Assembly (NCBI GenBank): GCA_015179125.1
Contig: WHVA01000182.1
Coordinates: 1 to 64,000, forward strand
DNA length: 64,000 nt
From: Gautieria morchelliformis
Taxonomy: Eukaryota > Basidiomycota > Agaricomycetes > Gomphales > Gomphaceae
Direction: 5' to 3'
Part shown: one piece after another, positions 10,086 to 21,546 of the stretch
How positions within the stretch are numbered: the first letter of the stretch is position 1
How the letters are laid out: every line of letters begins with the position of its first letter
Notes under the pieces: generated by a model
What the model saw: the letters and a program-made list of their open reading frames with translations, nothing else
Databases searched by the model: none
What the model was told of the DNA's origin: nothing
Made by a program: the position numbers and the translations under genes

Positions 10086-13000
10086 TCAGAAGGATGATGC
10101 CACGCTGGCTACTTGGGAATCACATAACGCCCGGTCACCATAATCACCTTGCGTCACGCGAGGGCGCACTGTCAAAGTCCGCGTGAGACGGGCAGGTGGA
10201 GGTGTCTGGTAGAGCAGGCTTACATCAATTTGCTGGTCAGATTGTTCCGAGAGTGATGTGAGTTTGCCCTCATAGTACTCAATGACTTTGTGATAACGGG
10301 CGCGCGCGGCTTCAGCTTGCGTGTGGGTGCCGGCCCACCAATCCTCTAACTCCAAGCCTGTATCTCGCTCGTACGCGGTCTTCACGAAGAGTCGCATGCG
10401 TGGGTCCATGACTTGGCCTCGGAGTGACTCGCCCAGTGTCTGGGCTTCATCCGAGGCACCGGTCACTACTCGCCATCGTTTCCACATCGCGAATTCAAAC
10501 AATACAGCATCTTCCTCGCAGCCGCAATGGCAATAGCCATCCTCGCGGGGGATGCCCTGCCGCCTCGTGCGGTTTACAGCGCGTCCAGATGTATCTGTAC
10601 CTGTGACCCAGTACCCTCGCCCCCCCCCTTCGAAAACGTTCTTTTTTTGGCATACTTGCCATGCAATGGGCACAGGACATTGCCGTGACTTGTGGTCAAG
10701 AAGGCCAGCGAGACCTCGCGGCTTGTCAGGGCAGCTTCAGGGAGAAACCCTTGGACGGTGCAAGCCAGCTGGCGAATCTTCCCCGGTATAGTCACCCCGC
10801 GGGGTTCAGGGCGGTTGAGGTCGGCGACGTATTTCCGGATGGCTAGAAGGCCGCGCACTGCGAGCATGGGCATCAGTAGGACAGAGCAGGTAAGTTGCTC
10901 ACTGGTGTAGAGCGACATGTCTCCCATGTCTTTTCCAGGTCGGGGATGAGGATCGCGTGGGGTGGCCCGGGCTCTGCACATACCAAGGCCAACTCGTATG
11001 AGCCTCTGGGCCATGCGAGTTGGTCAGAACCTACCTCTTTTGTTCACGGGCCTCTGGCTGTCATGTTCTTCGTCGGTGTCCTCGTTTGAGGATGTGGTTG
11101 GACAGCTGTCACCTGCATCTGCCGCCGACTTGATGCTGGACCGGTGGGTGGCCCCATCGTCCGTGTCCCCAGTGGTTTCTGGTGTTCCACGGCGGCGCTT
11201 TTCTGGGGTCGCGGGACCTTGGTCAAACAAACATGCTGGGAGTGGCTGTTGCACGCACCTGCACCTGCACTCTGGGCCGAGGATGAGGGGCTGTGCGTGG
11301 CACACTTGCCCAGACCATGCAAGCCCCTGCTGGTCACCGGGGGCATCATGGCGTCATAAAGCGCCTGAGTGTGCCTAAGGGCTTGGGCCGCGTCATCAAC
11401 AGCCTCTGGAGGATGGGAGGGTGGTCAGGATGGGGCCTGGCGATGGTTAGGGTGTGGGGCATACACACTCTTTGAGCCCCCTTTCATGCGTCGCCGTCTC
11501 TTGTCTTGCACCTCCTGTACGTGGTCACGTGCGGCTACCAGTTGCCTCTCGATGTCCTTGGGGCTATGTGAGGTGTTGGGTTGGGACATCTGGGAGATGT
11601 CAAGGGGATGCAGACAGGCGGTGGACATGGGCGTATGGGGAGTGGGAGATGGTGCCAAGGCGGCGGGCTCCTAGGCCACGTTAGGGAGGTATGGAGCAGA
11701 AATTATATCTGTTTCTTTCAACGGTCTACAAACAGCGTCGCTCGTCATTGTGTGTGGGATATGGAGCAGTAAAATCAACATATGCTATTTGTGGAGGGGA
11801 ATGATGGGGGGCTCATATGTCCATGGTCTGCAAAGGCCGCCAACCAACATCAAGAATGGCAGGCGAGTCCTGATCAGGCTCGGCCTAGGCCCCATGAGGG
11901 CGCCTAGTGCACATTGGGAGGTGGCCAAATTCGGCCTCGTAGGCTGAGACGAGAGCCTCAGCACGGTCTTTTTCGAGCACCACTTGCTGGTGCTCACCCT
12001 CCAGCTGCCTCAGAGCCTTGCTGAGGTCCAGGGCCTCCCGCCGCCGGGATTGCCGGAGCGCCGTGGCGATTTTGAGGAAAGCCCCGCCTAAATCATCTGC
12101 GCCGGTGGCATCATCCTCACGAAGCCTGGGACTGGAGTAGTGAACTGGGGGCAGGGTGGCCCCAGGGTGGTGAGCACCAAGGAACAACCAGCACCCAGTC
12201 TCCGCCGCCACACTTTTGGACTGGGGTGCAATAGTGAGTAGCAGTCCGGCCTTGTGCAAACTGGACCTACCCTGATGGCGAGGTCCTCTATCAGGCGGGC
12301 AAAGCGTGTGCTGCGTTTTGTCCCATCAGATTCGGGTGGGTGGATCAGACGGGACCGTCGGAGGGCTGAACGGAAACGGGTTAGGGACCCTGTGGGCCGT
12401 GACATAGATATTCAACCACTTACCCCATGGAGCATACCCACGCATGAGCCCCTCCACGTGGCCATATGCTGGGTTTGCACGGGTTACGCGGACCCGTTGG
12501 CCCGATCGCCCTGCATAGGCTGAGGGAGAACCCACGCCCATGGTTCTCTCCACGGTAGGCTCGGACACTTCAGGCCCATGGGGTGTGTGGGTCACTGGGG
12601 GCGTGTGTGTGGCATCGGTGCCCATCAGGGGGCCAGGAAGGCCCCCGGTGGTCGCCGAAACGGGGAGAGGACCTGGGGCCACAAATGGGTCCCAGGTCTG
12701 TATGTGCACTGCAGGGGCCACAGGGCAACCACTGGCGGTATCTTGCAAGTGTGTGGGATGTCCAGGAGGTGAGGGCTGCTCGGGGGTTAGGGGATGATCC
12801 GGCGACATGAGACTGCCCGGACATGGTGACAGGGCGGGCTCAGGCGCCCCTAACGACCTCATGTCCAGCCACCTCTGGGTTGGCGTGCGTGTGGGGCGGA
12901 GGTTGTACGTGCTTGGGCGGTTACCAGGGCCCAAGGGAGATGAAAGTGGGCTGCAGGTCGTGCGGGGGGTGGTTGGGGGGGGCAGGGCCTTCGCCATCTG

Positions 13001-13236
13001 GGAGCGTGGCAATGACAGTGGGCGGTTGGGCGGGTGATTCTAGGCCCAGGCCCTGGAGTCGGTGTGTGTTGAGGCTTCATGAGCCGGAGGTGGACCAAGG
13101 GGAGCCACGCGAACTCACCTGCAGGTAGACACGACCTGTCTTCGTATGGGGGCATTGGTTGCGCAAGGGCCGCCCAGGGCAGATGCGGCACCGGTGGGGC
13201 ATGGGCCGCGTCGTCTCTTATCCGTGTAGTTGACAT
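10086..13236 (-). CDS. KDZ element accessory gene, coiled-coil protein of unknown function
   Basis: A spliced minus-strand gene is the best reading of a chain of open segments. The likely start, MSTTRIRDDAAH, is at 13236. Next come proline-rich exons (about 13010-12400), a segment around 12370-11900 containing CWLFLGAHHPG, YSSPRLR and a predicted coiled coil (LSKALRQLEGEHQQVVLEKD), and a basic KRRRRMK motif near 11520. The last exons (11010-10086) are rich in acidic and aromatic residues and include GYCHCGCEED. Exon borders such as GTAGGTCCAG...CCCCAG are plausible, but I did not fix every one. The gene is divergent from the transposase and lies wholly inside the element, so it probably travels with it. 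I do not recognise the fold. A DNA-binding or transposition-helper role is inferred only from position, the coiled coil and the basic patch. The final exon frame ends near 10086. Confidence 0.55.
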
Positions 13237-13391
13237 GGCAGAGAGGGAATGGGAGGGCGGGGTTGGGTGCAGGGTTGGGTGCAGGGTTGGTGCGGTCCGG
13301 AGGCAGAGGTCAATAGGACAAAATGTGCTCATGGTCAAGACAAGCGAGCCGCCAAGTGCAAAGGGTACGCACACTTAAAAGTGCCAAAAGC

Positions 13392-13580
13392 AGGGCGGTC
13401 GAGCGAGGGCCGCAGAGCTGGACACGGAGGGTTCATTGGCAGGCCCCGGGTGCGAGCTGGGCGGTCCCGCGAGGGCGGCAGAGCTGTAGACGGAGGGAGC
13501 AGCCTGAGGTCCCGGGTGCTGGTGGGGCGGTCCCACGAGGGCGCCAGAGCTGTCCCCAACCGCACCCCAATTGCTCGAGA
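13392..13580. repeat. About 66-bp tandem repeat, just under three copies
   Basis: The block GGCGGTCNAGCGAGGGC...AGAGCTG recurs with a spacing of about 66 bp starting near 13394, 13460 and 13526, with a few substitutions between copies. It lies just upstream of the accessory gene, between it and the captured host fragments. Open frames through it are probably a result of the period being a multiple of three. Confidence 0.6.
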
Positions 13581-13837
13581 TAGAAATTCCACACCGAGAT
13601 ATGTCACGGGATTCAACGCCGGCGAGCTGGATGTCCTGCCGCCTTCGAAAATAGCCGAGGGGTTCAGTAATGCAGTTGACAGACAAGACATGGTGCATGA
13701 AGACCATTGGGATGCATGCCATGCATCCGAGTCAGTAGCGATCACAGGAAGCTCGACACCGAACGTGACCGCCGTGGGCTATGGAGTGCCTGTCTGGCAA
13801 GCACGATCATTCATATGCTGAGGTCATACGAACAACA

Positions 13838-14430
13838 GCTCGTTGCCACTGGGAGCGGAGGCGCGTCCTCAATGTTAGGAAGTGCACTCTTTTCTCCAGT
13901 GGATGGATTGGCGTCTAGCCATTGATCCATCTCGTCTGAGAGACCAGCGAATGGTCGCTTTCCAAGCAACGAGATCCTATCCTCTGTGCGAGCAAACTCG
14001 GCGTGAGCTAGCTATATAAACAGTTGACGTCTGGACCTACCGCGTTAATATCTCCTTTTCTAATAACCGCTGCGCAACCTTCTCGACCGACGAACATTTA
14101 TCCGTTAGGAATTCTGTTGTTCGACGATGTGCAAGGCTGCCAGGACCGCCGGTTAGACAGGCAACGACACAGGATAAGCTCAACAGAACCACGTACTTGA
14201 TCATCTCCCACACTTCATTGTCCAGCATCTCCCCAGTCTTCTCACTGAAAGGCTTCTGAAATGTCTCCCGTTGGCCCACACCTCCGCCATAACTTACAGG
14301 TCCAACGATAGCGTTCATGCCATAATTTGCTACTGCCTCGAACGCCATGCGCGTGATTTTCTGCAGATTGTCCTGCGTGCCTGTGGTGATCTGATCTGTA
14401 CCAAAGAAAATCTCCTCGGAGATCTGACTG
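13838..14430 (-). pseudogene. YTA12: Captured 3' fragment of an m-AAA mitochondrial protease gene (Yta12/Afg3 family)
   Basis: Read on the minus strand, three exons give the C-terminal part of the M41 peptidase half of an m-AAA protease. The first contains SEEIFFGTDQITTGTQDN, MAFEAVANYGMN, GPVSYGG and QKPFSEKTGEMLD. The second contains AHRRTTEFL and VEKVAQRLLEKEILTR. The third contains LLGKRPFAG and WLDANPSTGEKSALP. Introns at 14137-14196 (GTACGT...GGCAG) and about 13975-14031 (GTAGGT...CACAG) are retained, so this is a piece of genomic DNA and not a cDNA copy. In yeast the family degrades and processes inner-membrane mitochondrial proteins. The AAA ATPase part and the HExxH zinc site are absent, so the fragment cannot be active. 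At 14430 it joins directly to the phosphatidylserine decarboxylase fragment in the same orientation. Confidence 0.85.
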
Positions 14431-16275
14431 CAACTATCTCGAAGGCCATCATACGACAGTCTGCGCCACTTACGAGGACTGTTGGGTCATCCGGACTGTC
14501 TACGGGGCGCGCGGACTCCTGGAGTTTGCGATAGAAGAATTGGTTGAAGGTTTCTAGACACAAAATTAGTCGTATTTCATTCCTTGCTTGATGGACATTG
14601 ACTTGAGCAGGCCACGTGCTAAAAATGAGGGCAGTATTAGACGAGGATCAGCCGTGAGCAACGTGGAGTACCTCGATGGCCTTCCATTCTACTTGTCGCA
14701 CCCTGTATTAAGTAGTCAACAAAAAAGTAACCAATATTTTGAACCTGGTCAAACCTTGTACAGTAATCGAATGCCTAATCGCACATATACTTGCATCTTT
14801 TCTTCTTCTAGTTGGCCAGTCAACCTATTTTGGACGATAATCTTCGCTGAGTTCTCTAGAAGTGGCATCAAGGTATGGCGAAGAACCACTAGAATGCGCT
14901 TACCGCTCCCAGCTGGTACGTGCCACTTGACACCTTCGTAATGACTTTGGTGTACCATTTGCGCCGTGCCTGGCTAGCAGTGACAAAGATTCCAACAACA
15001 ATGTCAACTCTCCCAATCACGACTCGCACATAATGCAATATGTGTTACTATGTCCGCCTCCGCCCTTGATTTTAAACGATGTCGATGGCAAAGTGGACAA
15101 TTTTCAATATTAATCACACGCTCCACAACGTCGTCAGACTTTCCAGAAGAGTCCTCCGCCTCAGAAGATGATACAGAAGATTGATGCATGTCTGAGGTCG
15201 CTAATGAACCTCCCGTCACACCGGGTCCTAACCCAGTGGTGGAAGAAGATGAAGACGTGGTGAAAGAAGGGGGTACAAGCTCAGACAAAGGCTGCTGGGG
15301 GGGTTCACTGAAATGGACTGGTGCCTGGATCGAATCGCTACCAGATGATTCACCGCCCCCCAGATGGGGCACTTGTTGCAATAATGGACCAGGAAAATTC
15401 AGTCTATCGAGGACAGGAGGAAGCGAAAAGTCTCTGGGGAGGAAACCTGGGGTTACAGAGGCGCACGAGTCGAAGTGGGGTGCGTTGTCGTCTGATATAC
15501 GTTTCTTCTCAGACCTTGGATGCACGAGCTCCTGCTCGAGACACATGACAACTTCATCAAATGATAGCTCCCCGTCAATGGGCTTTCTGTGCCTGGTTAA
15601 GAAGCTATCGACGGTTTCCCTGCTTGTCCCAATCTAGAATCGTGAAATGAACCTTGAAATTCGACTCATACCGGCGAACGTGGAACCAAAGTTTCTCGTC
15701 CCAGGTCGGGTTGAGAGAATGGTGAATGACGCGTGTACAGAACACTTTCTTTCCGAACGACACGACAACGAAAGGATCCATATCCCAGCCTAACCGTGTC
15801 ACTAAAATAATTCCATTTCCAATCAATGGCATCGAAGGTGACTTACGATTCTTTAGCTTAGGCCCCAATCTAGAATCGTGAAATGAACCTTGAAATTCGA
15901 CTCGTACCGGCGAACGTCATCGAAGGTGACTTACGATTCTTTAGCTTAGGCAAATCTTTAGCACTCTGAACTTCTAGCATAACAATACCCAGAATATCAT
16001 TACCAGCAGAAAGATTATATTCCGTATTTCTTGCTCACCAGGGCCTTCGGAATTTTAATCTTTTACCCTTGACAACTACATCCGGTGAAAGAATAGGTGT
16101 TGTCTCCGATGTGGCGCCCGAGTCTTGCGATATCGGGCTGGACGATTGTCCCCGATGAAACTTGGGGATGAAGCTGGCCGAAAGGGGCCTATGAGGTTTG
16201 ACTCTCTCTGGTCCCGGTGATTGGGCCCCGGATTTAGAGATGACCGAGCGTTCCTGGTATCAGCGCTAGTTGTTA
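14431..16275 (-). pseudogene. PSD2: Captured fragment of a C2-domain phosphatidylserine decarboxylase gene (Psd2 type)
   Basis: Minus-strand exons spell out most of a fungal Psd2-like protein. A serine-rich N-terminal part ends in KGKRLKFRRPW (to 16039). The C2 domain shows ILGIVMLEVQSAKDLPKLKN and DPFVVVSFGKKVF, then SLNPTWDEKLWFHVRRYE. A low-complexity linker leads to CPLCHRHRLKSRAEADIVTH. Next come IIVQNRLTGQLEEEKMQVYV, then FNQFFYRKL, ARPVDSPDDP and SGADCRMMAFEI. Psd2 enzymes make phosphatidylethanolamine from phosphatidylserine in Golgi or endosomal membranes. The fragment stops before the LGST-type self-cleavage site that forms the pyruvoyl group, so it would be inactive even if expressed. 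Introns are kept, for example a 52-nt one near 14710-14761. Several frames are broken and part of the C2 exon is locally duplicated. Confidence 0.85.
15634..15960. repeat. Short local duplication within the captured C2 exon
   Basis: The sequence at about 15630-15675 (CCCAATCTAGAATCGTGAAA onward) recurs at about 15865-15917 with one or two changes. A second block, CATCGAAGGTGACTTACGAT, occurs at 15831 and 15918. This is an imperfect local duplication that breaks the C2 exon of the captured gene, so it happened during or after capture. Confidence 0.7.
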
Positions 16276-16383
16276 TCTAGGCGACTCGTAACAATCGACT
16301 GGTCACTGCTTGCTCACCTACCACATGCCTAAGAACGCACCCTTTAGGTACCCGCGTCCCCCTGGAGGGGGGCCCAACCCGCG

Positions 16384-19295
16384 ATGCATTACCCGCAGCC
16401 CCCAGGTGGGGGTGGCCTCTCCCCGCAGAAACGGGCACGTGCGGATTCAGGAAGGTGGCACTGTATGTCTGAGCCGCCAACAGGAACGACCCGCGGTCGT
16501 AGGATCAGATGTGATGGGGAAGGTGTGGGGCGTGCACAGGCCTTGGACGACTCACGTGACACCGAGCACCTGGAGTGGGACGCTTTCGTGAGCGCCCTTG
16601 AGAGTGGAGGCATGGGTATCTATCCCTTGTCTCCCAATATTTTCGTGGTCCAAGGGTGGAATGGGAAGCTTTCCCGAGCTACAGTGCGTTCTGTGATGGG
16701 TCTCTCCCTCCCATCAAGAGTGACAGCCGCCACAGAACCACTGGTACCACTTGCAGAGGTCAGCCATTGGTGAGGACGTCGCACTGGCATGTGCGTGCCC
16801 CAAAGGCCCCACAGCATGCCTGCACGCGGTGTTGGTGAAGGCACTTCTGTTCCAGGGCATCGACTGTGATGATGCCCCAGGTGATCTCGTCACCTCAATA
16901 TCACGGCTGTCTGGCGATCAACTGACTACCTAAGCAGGCACGTCCGACAATGTCATATTATTCCTGAGGGATGCATCAAGTGTCCCTCAAGAATATCTTT
17001 TCTCTGTGGCCGCCCACCATGGGCTGGGACTTAAAGGCCACACCATAGTCACACACCGAGGCGATGAGGGAGACCCTGGGGTGTGGCGCTGTGACCACCA
17101 TGCCACCAGCGGGGATTGCCCTCACATTGCCCGGGCGCGGCAGCACTTGCACCTGCTGCGGGCCAGCGACCCCAAGCTCACTGAGGTAATGACACCCGAG
17201 CAAGGGGTGCCACTGATGGGCACTGCTGTACCTGGTGCGTGCGATGATACCTATGATTGCAACTGCCTCGCCGCAATCTGATGCACAGATCGGGTCGACA
17301 TGCCCCCTGCCCCAGAGTCGACCTCCGCTGACTGCGAGCGATCTGTGTCGTACCACACAGTCCCGCTCCCTGTGTGGGCGGCCCTCCCGGGCAAGGATAG
17401 CCATGACTCGCTCGCGCGCACGGCGCTCTGTCCCCCGGCCCTGTTGGCACTCGAGGCAAGCTCACGGTGCGCATGGCACCCTCAGATAACAGTCATGCCG
17501 GGACACCAGGGCATCAAACCCCTTGAGTGCACGATTTACACCCTGACATGCACTTTGGACCGTGTCATGCAGGTGGTGCGATGCCCCAGTTGCCCTGCAC
17601 GCAGATGGCGTTCTTGCGGCCCAGACCTGGGCACACTGGGCCTGTTTAATTACAACAATCACTCCGTGTTTACACATGAACTCCTAGATGAATACACTAG
17701 TGCGTACACACTCGCTGAAACTCCATTCAGCGCATGGACACAAGGAGTTGTGAGAAGGTACATGATACACGGTTCCAGCAGACCCTTTGTGTCGGTCGAA
17801 GTCTTCCGTAACGTATGGTTCTCATACGTTCATCTGCAGGCATGGACTTCACCCAAGGCCTGTCCCGTGTGCGGGCCATCGCCCGCGGCAACGATATGGG
17901 ACGGCATAACCCTTGCTTACAACAAGAAGCACCTTTTGGCCTCTTTGCAACCACCCACGCAGATCCACCCAGATGTGCCCCAACGACCGGACAGGAGGTC
18001 CCAGCCCCACCAAGCTCCCATCGCGGACAAGGGCCTGCGTCATGACCTCCGCATTGCCATCTCACATGGCAAGTCGACGCGAGTCCCCCATGGCTCCGAA
18101 TCGGACGACGCCATGCACACCGGGTCCCCAGCAGGCCCGGATCCCCCTGAGGGCCAGCCGCCAGCTTGGGACAACCACGTAGGCCTCGTCAACCGTCTGC
18201 AGCAGGTATGTCCCGCCCTTGCGACCCTTTTCGAGGTGTTGGAGGCCACCACGGAAACCCGACGGGGCGGCCCTAAGGCCCACGCCATCACCGCGTTTTT
18301 GAGGGAAGTGAGTACACTCCATTTACTTACACCACTGCACACTGACTGCCCATGGCCCAGTGTGCCATGGAGGAATCTATCCTGCAGTTCGTTCCGCCGC
18401 ACGCGCACGCAGCCTTGGACCGGTTCATCACTGAAGGTGGCCACCACTCTGCATCCATTCTGTCCAGTGTCCCAGCAATCAGTAATCTCATCACTGTGTG
18501 GCAGTCAGAGAATCCCAGGTTGCCTCGCGTGGCATATGATGCAATTGCATGGGTCCTCATGCGCTCCCGAGAAGTGTGGCAGCTGGTCCTTGGTGCAGAC
18601 CGCACGCAATCACCTTCCGCATCCATGGAGGCCTTGGACTGGCACCAGGTGAGTCACTGCTCCAACAGCCAGGGCGGCAGATGTTCACACAATGTCGCCA
18701 GACTGGGACATGGTACACACAGCGCCCCGTTCGCCAGCGCCCCTCCTACCCACTGCTGCGCCATGACACCCGAAATGAGCCCTCAGGCGACCGCGGTGGG
18801 AAGTGCTCGAAATTTTTCGGGAGCTACAAAACGCAGGGCCTAACCGGTGGCATCATGTGCTGCTTGTGCACACACTCTGTCTGCTATGGATTCCATTGCA
18901 TCCTGAGTGGGGAGGGACACAATGATGTCTTTTCCGCGTTGTTCACGAGGTGGGAGGTTGCCCCCAAACTCGTCGTGTATGATTTCGCCTGCGCCCTCGC
19001 ACCATATTGCATGACACGTGAGCCTGCCTTCTTTGCAGACATCCTCTTTGCTGTGGATGATTTTCACTCTGGTGGTCATACCAAGTGCTCACCTTCCTCG
19101 TTCTTGTCAACTTACGCAGCTCTCGACCCACGCCTGGCAGCCGTGAACACGAGTGCGGCTGAGTGTGGTAACAGCGGCCTCAACCGCATACGCAAAGGGG
19201 TGAGCTACATGATGCAAGGACGGGCCGTAGTATACACTCAGGTCTTTGTAAGTGTATGGAACAGGCTGAAAATCCAGCGCATGGCGATGGGATAG
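16384..19295 (+). CDS. KDZ transposase (spliced)
   Basis: A DDE-type transposase of the Kyakuja-Dileera-Zisupton superfamily. Consistent exons are 16751-16880 (3' part of an upstream exon), 16938-17234, 17289-18307, 18361-18648 and 18702-19295. They join in frame through introns of 53-57 nt with GT...AG borders, giving 775 uninterrupted codons to the stop at 19295. Recognisable parts are a SWIM-like zinc site (WRCDHHATSGDCPHI), a CxC cysteine cluster (CPSCPARRW), GLFNYNNHSVFTHELLDEYT and FSYVHLQAW. Further along are CPVCG followed by IWDGITLAYNKKHLL (with a likely catalytic Asp), LTGGIMCCLCTHSVCYGFHC and VVYDFACALAPYC. The C-terminal part has VDDFHSGGHTKCS, NTSAAECGNSGLNRIRK and VWNRLKIQR. 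The N-terminal start is not settled: the frame at 16384-16773 is probably a first exon, but its splice to the 16751 frame is uncertain. Compared with the family it looks near full length and possibly functional. Confidence 0.85.
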
Positions 19296-20123
19296 ACCAA
19301 TGGGGCCCATCCCCAACTGACACACTCTCATTTGTTCTTACTCTGGATAGCTTAGTTGAATGTGATTCCTGCTCTATGAATTACATAGATTAATTTGTAC
19401 TCCATGCCCACAGGCACTGGACATGCGCCTCACCCGACGACCCAGGTGCTTTCATGGCTTAGAATACGCACACGCAGTGCGAGTGCGTGAATCTGAAATT
19501 GGTTCATCCATTCATTGCTTAAAATCCTAATGCGCACACCGCACACGTGCAGATGCTAACATGGATGCCATGTTAGAAAGGACCTGATCCAGGTCCTTTC
19601 ATTCCCCCCTTAGAGTGCTACCACACATGCAGACCAGTTCCAAGACATTAATAAATATATATTTATGCCAAAGAGATATACATCAGTGTCAATGGCATTG
19701 GTGGTACATCTGTGAGGACCAGTACCGCGTGGATGAGGCCCAGGTGAACGTGAGCATCCCCCTCGGACATGCACGTGATCAGGATGCCACGCGTGTCTCC
19801 AGCGTGTCACGTGATCAACGCGTCGCACGCCACGCATGTTTGCTTCTCACTGCGTCTTGGGTACGGTCACCGGTGAGCAAAGTTCATTGCGGGTCCATAA
19901 ATAATAAGGGGGACTGACTATATTCAAGAAATGTCCAGTCACTGTCTACCTCTCATCTTGCCGCAGGGAGAACGGCCATCGATTCAACCCCCACAGCGCA
20001 AGCTGATGACCTTGAGTGTGGCGGCCTTAGGTGCCGTTCACTGGCTGATGCTTTCACGCCCTATTACCTACCACCTTCTAACTACCGCCTTCTACCTCAG
20101 GAGATGGCGGCGGAACCCGCGGC
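19296..20123. repeat. KDZ right internal spacer with inner inverted repeat (19760-19875)
   Basis: No gene is seen here. The part 19760-19875 is the reverse-complement partner of 9729-9840, with shared CACGTGATCA and CATGTTTGC blocks. The rest (19300-19740) is AT-richer sequence just after the transposase stop and probably its 3' untranslated region. AATAAA-like strings near 19650 (AATAAATATAT) could serve as a polyadenylation signal. Confidence 0.5.
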
Positions 20124-21530
20124 TTGTGCACCGTACGTTGGGGCCGGTGGGGTGCGTGTGCACGCTACGTGGAGCTGCGTTGCCCACCGTACGTTGGGGC
20201 CGGGGATGGTGTGTGTGCACGGTACGTGGAGCCGGGTTGGCCACGGCACTGCGAGGCGGCTTCAGTCCGTGTGCACCGTGCTGCGAGGCGGCTTCAGTGC
20301 GCGGATGGTGCGTGTGCACCGTACGTGGAGGCCGGCTTCAGTGCGGGTGCACCGTACGTGGACACCGGGTACGGCGTGTGTGCACCGTACTGCGAGGCGG
20401 CTTCAGTGGTCGTGCGCCGTACGTGGACGCCGGGGATGGTGCGTGTGCACCTTACGTGGAGGCCGGCTTCAGTGCGCGTGCAGCGTACGCGGAGGCCGGC
20501 TTCAGTGCGGGTGCACCGTACGTGGACGCCGGCTTCAGTGCGGGTGCACCGTACGTGGACACCGCGTGTGCACCGTCCTGCGAGGCGTGCGCGTGCACCG
20601 TATGTGGACACCGGGTACGGCGCGTGTGAACCGTACTGCGAGGTGGTTTCAGTGCGTGTGCACCGTACTGTGAGGCGGCTTCAGTGCGTGTGCACCGTAC
20701 GTGGAGGCTGCCCGGGACGGTGCTTGTGCACCGTACTGCGAGGTGGCTTTAGTGCATGTGCACCGTACGTGGCGGCCGGCTTCGGTGTCGGTGCGTGTGC
20801 ACCATACGTGGACGTGCGCGTGCACCGTATGTGGAGGCCGGGGACGGTGCATGTGCACCGTACGTGGAGGCTGCCCGGGACGGTGCGTGTGCACCGTACT
20901 GCGAGGTGGCTTTAGTGCGCGTGCACCGTCCTGCGAGGTGGCTTTAGTGCGCGTGCACCGTACGTGGAGGTCGGGGACGGCGCGTGTGCACCGTACTGCG
21001 AGGTGGTTTCAGTGCATGTGCACCGTAAGTGGACACCGGGTACGGCGCATGTGCACCGTACTGCGAGGCGGCTTCAGTGCGTGTGCACCGTACGTGGAGG
21101 CCGGCTTCGGTGCGTGTGCACCGTACTGCGAGGTGGCTTTAGTGCGTGTGCACCGTACGTGGAGGCTGCCCGGGACGGTGCGTGTGCACCCTACTGCGAG
21201 GTGGCTTTAGTGCGCGTGCACCGTCCTGCGAGGTGGTTTGAGTGCGCGTGCACCGTACGTGGAGGCCGGGGACGGCGCGTGTGCACCGTACTGCGAGGTG
21301 GTTTCAGTGCGTGTGCACCGTACGTGGACACCGGGTACGGCGCGTGTGCACCGTAGGTGGAGGCTGCCCGGGACGGTGCGTGTGCACGGTAGTGTGCTTG
21401 GAGTTGGGAGACGGGGCATGTGCACCATAGGCAAATGCGTGCTTGGTCTAAGCGCGCGTGTATATTACAGCAGGTCGTACATGTATTTACAGCCGGTTGT
21501 ACGGTCCAAATACAACCGGCGTCAGTTGCC
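20124..21530. repeat. KDZ right terminal inverted repeat with minisatellite array
   Basis: This is the inverted partner of 8527-9412. The array (about 20124-21396) consists of units centred on GCGTGTGCACCGTAC. It is about 1.27 kb long against about 0.75 kb on the left, so copy number differs between the ends while the outermost 130-230 bp stay nearly identical. The unique outer part ends at CAGTTGCC (21530). The long translations across it, rich in CTVRG and RVHRT strings, are repeat artefacts. Confidence 0.9.
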
Positions 21531-21546
21531 TGCCCCAACCTGTGGG

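Larger units (their letters stand above)
8527..21530. mobile_element. KDZ-superfamily DNA transposon, 13.0 kb
   Basis: The element is bounded by inverted repeats starting GGCAACTGACGCCGG: 8527 inward on the left, 21530 inward on the right. Over the first 230 bp the two ends differ at only about four positions. Each end then runs into a long array of GTGCAC-centred repeats in opposite orientation. Between them lie a KDZ transposase gene (+ strand, about 16384-19295), a divergent accessory gene (minus strand, about 10086-13236) and captured host-gene fragments (13838-16275). Large size, long repetitive ends and a KDZ transposase match what is known of Zisupton and Kyakuja-type elements, which make 8-bp target duplications. 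No exact duplication is seen here; AACCTATA (8519-8526) and AACCTGTG (21537-21544) are a 6-of-8 candidate, but 6 bp off the right end. Confidence 0.87.

Noticed and set aside
13335-13745. A third captured host gene between the accessory gene and the m-AAA fragment
   Set aside because: The frame is open partly because of the 66-bp repeat, and the rest has no recognisable family. It may still be captured DNA, but nothing supports a gene call.
8527-21530. A TET/JBP dioxygenase cargo gene in the KDZ element
   Set aside because: Such genes accompany many fungal KDZ elements, so I looked for one. Neither the minus-strand gene nor the captured fragments show the HxD...H pattern or other features of that family.
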